From NCBI GenBank assembly GCA_002169365.1, contig NHLE01000047.1, forward strand, positions 14,963 through 32,994: DNA of 18,032 nt, written 5' to 3'. This stretch comes from Pelagibacteraceae bacterium TMED259 (GTDB lineage Bacteria > Pseudomonadota > Alphaproteobacteria > HIMB59). Position numbers and translations under genes: made by a program. A model generated the notes under the pieces. The model was given only the letters and a program-made list of their open reading frames with translations, made no database searches and had not been told where the DNA came from. This document shows positions 15,121 to 18,032 of this stretch, one piece after another; the stretch's first letter is position 1, and each line of letters opens with the position of its first letter.

Positions 15121-15130
15121 CCTCTCCTCT
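15121..15130 (-). promoter_or_regulatory. strong Shine-Dalgarno of potF
   Basis: The minus strand reads AGAGGAGAGGTCT before the potF ATG. AGGAG (15128-15124) is 6 bases from the start codon, an ideal spacing. Other starts in the window, including all of the upstream and downstream pot/agu genes, show nothing comparable, so this marks potF for high translation. Confidence 0.85.
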
Positions 15131-15134
15131 TAAA

Positions 15135-15150
15135 ATAAGTTCCTACTTAT
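15135..15150. repeat. inverted repeat upstream of potF (possible operator or leader hairpin)
   Basis: ATAAGTTCCTACTTAT has perfect 6-base arms around a 4-base centre. It lies in the 51-base aguB-potF gap, 4 bases upstream of the Shine-Dalgarno stretch. As DNA it could bind a dimeric regulator; as RNA it makes a small AU-rich stem-loop next to the ribosome site. A TATCAT hexamer (15156-15151, minus strand) adjoins it and could be a -10, without a clear -35. Confidence 0.5.
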
Positions 15151-15168
15151 ATGATATTCTAATTTAGT

Positions 15169-16026
15169 TTAAAAATCACAGATTTTTTTATAAAGATCTG
15201 GTCTTCGATCCCTAAAATTGCCCCATGATTGGCGAAATTTTCTTATTTCATCAACATTTATTTCATGAGATATAACGCCTTCTGTGACTGAGTCCATTTG
15301 AGCCTGAATACTTCCTAAGTGATCAGTAATAAAAGATCCACCATAAAAATTAATTTTAATATCATCCTCAATTTCCTCACCAATTCGATTTGATGAAATA
15401 ATTGGAATTTGATTTGCAGCAGAATGTCCAATCATCACATTTTCCCAATGTTTTTTTGAATTTAAATTTGGATCTTGAGGCTCAGAACCAATTGCAGTTG
15501 GATATAAAATCATATCAGCTCCTAACAATGTCATTGACCTTGCACACTCAGGAAACCATTGGTCCCAACAAATGCCACAACCAATTTTTCCATATTCGGT
15601 ATCAAAAACTTTAAAACCTGTGTTACCAGGGGTAAAATAAAACTTCTCATTATAACCAGGGCCATCTGGAATATGAGATTTACGATAAATATCACTTAAT
15701 TCTCCTTTTGAGTCTATTAAGACTAGAGAATTAAAATAATTTTGACCATATTTCTCAAAAAAACTTATTGGTATTACAATTTTATGATGTTTACAAAAAT
15801 TAGAAAAAACTTCAAAAATTTCACTATTAGGAAATGTTATTGCTAAATCAAAAAATTTCGAATTTTGAGTTGAGCAAAAATACTGAGTTTGAAATAACTC
15901 TTGGAGTAAAAATACATTTACTTTTTGAGATGCAGCCTTAGATGCTAAATCTAAAGATTTATTCATATTTTCTTTTACATTATCTTTAATGCAAGAAAAC
16001 TGAGATGTGCCAATTTTAATTTTCAT
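15169..16026 (-). CDS. aguB: N-carbamoylputrescine amidase (nitrilase superfamily)
   Basis: AguB hydrolyses N-carbamoylputrescine to putrescine, CO2 and ammonia, following AguA. The Glu-Lys-Cys triad of nitrilases is visible: Glu43 in LLQELFQTQYFC, Lys116 in YRKSHIPDGPGYNEKFYFTPG, and Cys153 in GCGICWDQWFPE. The segment after the Lys (HIPDGPGYNEKFYF) and the YPTAIGSEP loop are typical of the AguB/CPA subgroup. So is the C-terminal FRDRRPDLY. The length is 285 residues, near the usual ~290. The frame is open to 16053, but the ATG at 16026 (MKIKIGTSQFSC) fits the family start and overlaps the aguA stop as ATGA. So the two consecutive enzymes are translationally coupled. Beta-ureidopropionase-like amidases are the alternative, but the aguA neighbour makes AguB much more likely. 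potF follows 51 bases downstream. Confidence 0.95.
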   Translation of the reverse strand: MKIKIGTSQFSCIKDNVKENMNKSLDLASKAASQKVNVFLLQELFQTQYFCSTQNSKFFDLAITFPNSEIFEVFSNFCKHHKIVIPISFFEKYGQNYFNSLVLIDSKGELSDIYRKSHIPDGPGYNEKFYFTPGNTGFKVFDTEYGKIGCGICWDQWFPECARSMTLLGADMILYPTAIGSEPQDPNLNSKKHWENVMIGHSAANQIPIISSNRIGEEIEDDIKINFYGGSFITDHLGSIQAQMDSVTEGVISHEINVDEIRKFRQSWGNFRDRRPDLYKKICDF

Positions 16027-17006
16027 ATCTTTGGGACATTCATTGTAACACAATGAATATTTCCACCCCCATAATTAATATTTTTTGTTTCTATCATTTT
16101 AATATTTTTATCTTTATATAATGATTTAAAAATATCATAAACCAACTCATCCTCTTTGACATTAAATTTAGGAAGAAAAATAGAATTTTTGGAAAAATAA
16201 AAATTGATATAAGAGGCAACCAGTCTCTTATTTTCAACTATAATTTCTGAGGGTAAGGGGATCTGTATTATTTCAGCATTAATATTTTTTAGTAAAAAAA
16301 ACTGCTCTAAAATTTCTTTGTTTTTTTGTAAAATAGAATAATTTCTTCGATCATCTAAATCAGAGTAAGCTATGAGATATTTGTTATCACCTATAGGAGC
16401 AAATATATTATCTATATGCCCATCTGTATCATCTTCTTCTAACCCTCCTGGTAACCAAACGATATTTTTTAAATCAAATAAATCCATTAATGTTTGATTA
16501 ATATCGTTTTTGGAAGCATTTTTCCTATTAGAATTGAGCAATACACTCTCTGTAGTAAATAAATTGCCGTGGTCATCATAAGTTATGGCACCACCCTCTA
16601 AAGTTAGATCTGCTTCAATAAATTCTATATTAAACTGATTGCATATAAATTTTGAAATTTGATTATCATTTTTAAAATTGGGATATTTACCATAACCATT
16701 GAAATTAAAGCTTACAGCATTGAGATCATTCCCATTTCTAAAAAAAATTGGAGCAATGTCTCTCATCCACGAGTCATCTAAATTTGTTTTCAATATAGAA
16801 ATATTTTTATTGGAGACTATTTTAATACAACTTTTGTAGTCTATATCATTGCAATATATAAAGACCTCTTCTTCTTCAGAGATTTGATTAGCTAGATTTG
16901 CTATTTCAATTCTAGCTTCATGTATTTGGTTTCCATATAAATCATGATTACATGGCCATGCAATTAAGCATTTACTATGATCATTCCATTCTGGTACTAG
17001 TCTCAT
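16023..17006 (-). CDS. aguA: agmatine deiminase
   Basis: AguA converts agmatine to N-carbamoylputrescine and ammonia. The protein (327 residues) is of the PAD_porph/agmatine deiminase family: RLVPEWNDHSKCLIAWPCN (2-20), DDSWMRDIAPIFF (77-89), FNGYGKYP, LEGGAITYDDHGNLFTTESVLLN (136-158), LPGGLEEDDTDGHIDNIFAPI (185-205), and the catalytic GGGNIHCVT (313-321). The likely catalytic residues are Asp83, His197 and Cys319. The C-terminus is short after the Cys (MNVPKI), where most members carry a few more residues (usual length ~340-370). It is the first gene of the leftward operon aguA-aguB-potF-potG-potH-potI and is divergent from a saccharopine dehydrogenase-like gene across 50 bases. No Shine-Dalgarno is seen; a TATATA lies 11 bases before the ATG. 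Peptidyl-arginine deiminase activity is unlikely given aguB next to it. Confidence 0.96.
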   Translation of the reverse strand: MRLVPEWNDHSKCLIAWPCNHDLYGNQIHEARIEIANLANQISEEEEVFIYCNDIDYKSCIKIVSNKNISILKTNLDDSWMRDIAPIFFRNGNDLNAVSFNFNGYGKYPNFKNDNQISKFICNQFNIEFIEADLTLEGGAITYDDHGNLFTTESVLLNSNRKNASKNDINQTLMDLFDLKNIVWLPGGLEEDDTDGHIDNIFAPIGDNKYLIAYSDLDDRRNYSILQKNKEILEQFFLLKNINAEIIQIPLPSEIIVENKRLVASYINFYFSKNSIFLPKFNVKEDELVYDIFKSLYKDKNIKMIETKNINYGGGNIHCVTMNVPKI

Positions 17007-17056
17007 CTTAATTTATCTATATAAAAAATATTATTTATATTCTAATCTTTTAAATA
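17007..17056. promoter_or_regulatory. divergent promoter region of the agu-pot operon
   Basis: These 50 bases of nearly pure A/T separate aguA from the plus-strand gene. On the minus strand TATATA (17023-17018) is 11 bases before the aguA ATG and could be its -10; the -35 candidate (TTAGAA, 16 bases away) is weak. On the plus strand TATATT before the ATG at 17057 is a possible -10. No dyad wide enough to call an operator is seen. Confidence 0.4.
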
Positions 17057-18032
17057 ATGAATGTAAAAAAAATCCATTGGATAGGAGTAGGTCTATCATC
17101 TCCACCAGGTATATTATACTTAGTAAAACAAGGATATAATTTAGAAGTTTGGAATCGATCTACTGAAAAAGCTTCAAAACTGTTAAAACAAAAAGTAATT
17201 ATCAATAAATTAGATTTAGATAAATTAAAATTAGCGCTAAATGCTAATGATTTAATTATATCAATGCTACCAGCAGATATGCATTTAGAATTAGCTGAAA
17301 TTGCCATGAACCATAAATGTCATTTTTTAAATTCTAGCTACTATGATTCTAAATACATAACTTTAGAAAAAGATTTTATTGAAAATAAAAAAATTTTTAT
17401 ATGTGAAGCAGGATTAGATCCTGGAATAGATCATATTTTAGCATCAAAATTAGTTGATGACTTTAAACAGAATATTAAAAAAGATGATTTATCAAGTTTG
17501 AGTTTTACAAGTATGTGTGGAGGTTTCCCATTAAAACCAAATAAATTTAAATATAAATTTAGCTGGACTCCTTTAGGCGTTTTAAAAGCACTTAGGTCGC
17601 CCGCTAAATACATTAAAAATTTTGATGAAATTGAAGTCTCTTTCCCTTTTAAAAAAGTTAAGAGCATAGAGTTTCAAGATGAAAAATTTGAAATATATCC
17701 TAATAGAAACTCTATTCCCTACATTGAAGAATATCAAATGTCTGAATACATTAATAACATAGAGAATTTTGTAAGAGGGACAATTAGACTAGATGGATGG
17801 AGTAAAGCATGGGGTGATATTTTTTCAAAAATAACAAATAATGAAGATTTAGAGAATTTAAGTAAAGAATTATGGAAGCTCAATCAATACGATAAAAATG
17901 AAAAGGATAGAGTATTGCTTTATGTAAATTTAAGTGCGAATGGTTTAAATGGTAAGATGATTTATAACAAGACTCTCTACATCGATGAATCAAGAAATAT
18001 AATCCAATCTGCAATGTCACAGTGTGTTTCAT
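17057..18032 (+). CDS. saccharopine dehydrogenase-like protein (3' end cut by window)
   Basis: An open frame of 325 codons runs off the right edge. The N-terminal Rossmann part (KKIHWIGVGLSSPPGILYLVKQGYNLEVWNRS, 4-35) has an altered dinucleotide loop (GVGLSSPPG). Diagnostic saccharopine dehydrogenase/reductase motifs follow: ISMLPADMHLELAEIAM (68-84), NSSYYDSKY (92-100), EAGLDPGIDHILA (117-129), CGGFPLKPNKFKYKFSWTPLGVLKAL (154-179), and EKDRVLLYVNLSANG near the right edge. Family members interconvert saccharopine with aminoadipate semialdehyde and glutamate in lysine metabolism; a related branch is carboxynorspermidine synthase in polyamine synthesis. The CGGFP and KFSWTPLGVL motifs favour the saccharopine branch. 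Being divergent from an agmatine/putrescine operon keeps the polyamine reading open. The start ATG 17057 has no Shine-Dalgarno but matches the expected N-terminus. Confidence 0.85.
   Translation, partial: MNVKKIHWIGVGLSSPPGILYLVKQGYNLEVWNRSTEKASKLLKQKVIINKLDLDKLKLALNANDLIISMLPADMHLELAEIAMNHKCHFLNSSYYDSKYITLEKDFIENKKIFICEAGLDPGIDHILASKLVDDFKQNIKKDDLSSLSFTSMCGGFPLKPNKFKYKFSWTPLGVLKALRSPAKYIKNFDEIEVSFPFKKVKSIEFQDEKFEIYPNRNSIPYIEEYQMSEYINNIENFVRGTIRLDGWSKAWGDIFSKITNNEDLENLSKELWKLNQYDKNEKDRVLLYVNLSANGLNGKMIYNKTLYIDESRNIIQSAMSQCVS

Noticed and set aside
17050..17667. Minus-strand open frames opposite the saccharopine dehydrogenase-like gene
   Set aside because: The plus-strand frame is continuous for 325 codons with family motifs, so these are shadows.

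Overview
The window is a dense, AT-rich, almost gap-free stretch of bacterial chromosome. Genes abut or overlap by a few bases, Lys/Asn/Ile codons dominate, and most starts lack a Shine-Dalgarno sequence. The gene families (class II DAHP synthase, a glmU-glmS pair, Sua5 with a C-terminal domain, PotFGHI, a PuuA/PuuB pair) and the streamlining suggest a marine alphaproteobacterium of the SAR11/HIMB59/AEGEAN-169 kind. That placement is inferred from composition and protein resemblance, not from a marker gene.

Left part (1-6338, all minus strand, transcribed right to left). glmU and glmS make UDP-GlcNAc precursors. They are followed 3 bases later by an unrecognised 430-residue protein. Next come a class II DAHP synthase (first step of the shikimate pathway) and a nicotinate phosphoribosyltransferase-like gene that runs off the left edge. 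The gaps are 5, 3, 41 and 14 bases. A perfect TATAAT in the 41-base gap suggests that the DAHP synthase also has its own promoter, with almost no leader.

Middle (6404-8592, plus strand). A Sua5/TsaC gene for the t6A tRNA modification overlaps by 4 bases a short GlcD/D-2-hydroxyglutarate-dehydrogenase-type FAD oxidase.

Right part (8587-17006) is a polyamine and agmatine module. The minus-strand operon is aguA-aguB-potF-potG-potH-potI: agmatine deiminase, N-carbamoylputrescine amidase and a PotFGHI-type ABC importer. puuA (plus) converges on the operon's 3' end, and puuB (minus) is divergent from puuA. Together these genes could import putrescine or agmatine, turn agmatine into putrescine, and carry putrescine to gamma-glutamyl-aminobutyraldehyde. 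PuuC- and PuuD-type steps and arginine decarboxylase are not in the window. Expression control is visible around potF: it has the only strong Shine-Dalgarno I found, a 16-base inverted repeat just upstream, and a 13-bp terminator-like hairpin between potF and potG that could set binding protein above permease.

Right edge (17057 to end, plus strand). A saccharopine-dehydrogenase-like gene, divergent from aguA, is cut by the window.

Several starts are placed downstream of the longest possible one, because the shorter proteins fit the families better and give tidy stop/start overlaps (aguB, potG, potH, potI, puuB). No RNA genes, insertion sequences or CRISPR arrays were seen. No gene-free stretch exceeds about 65 bases.
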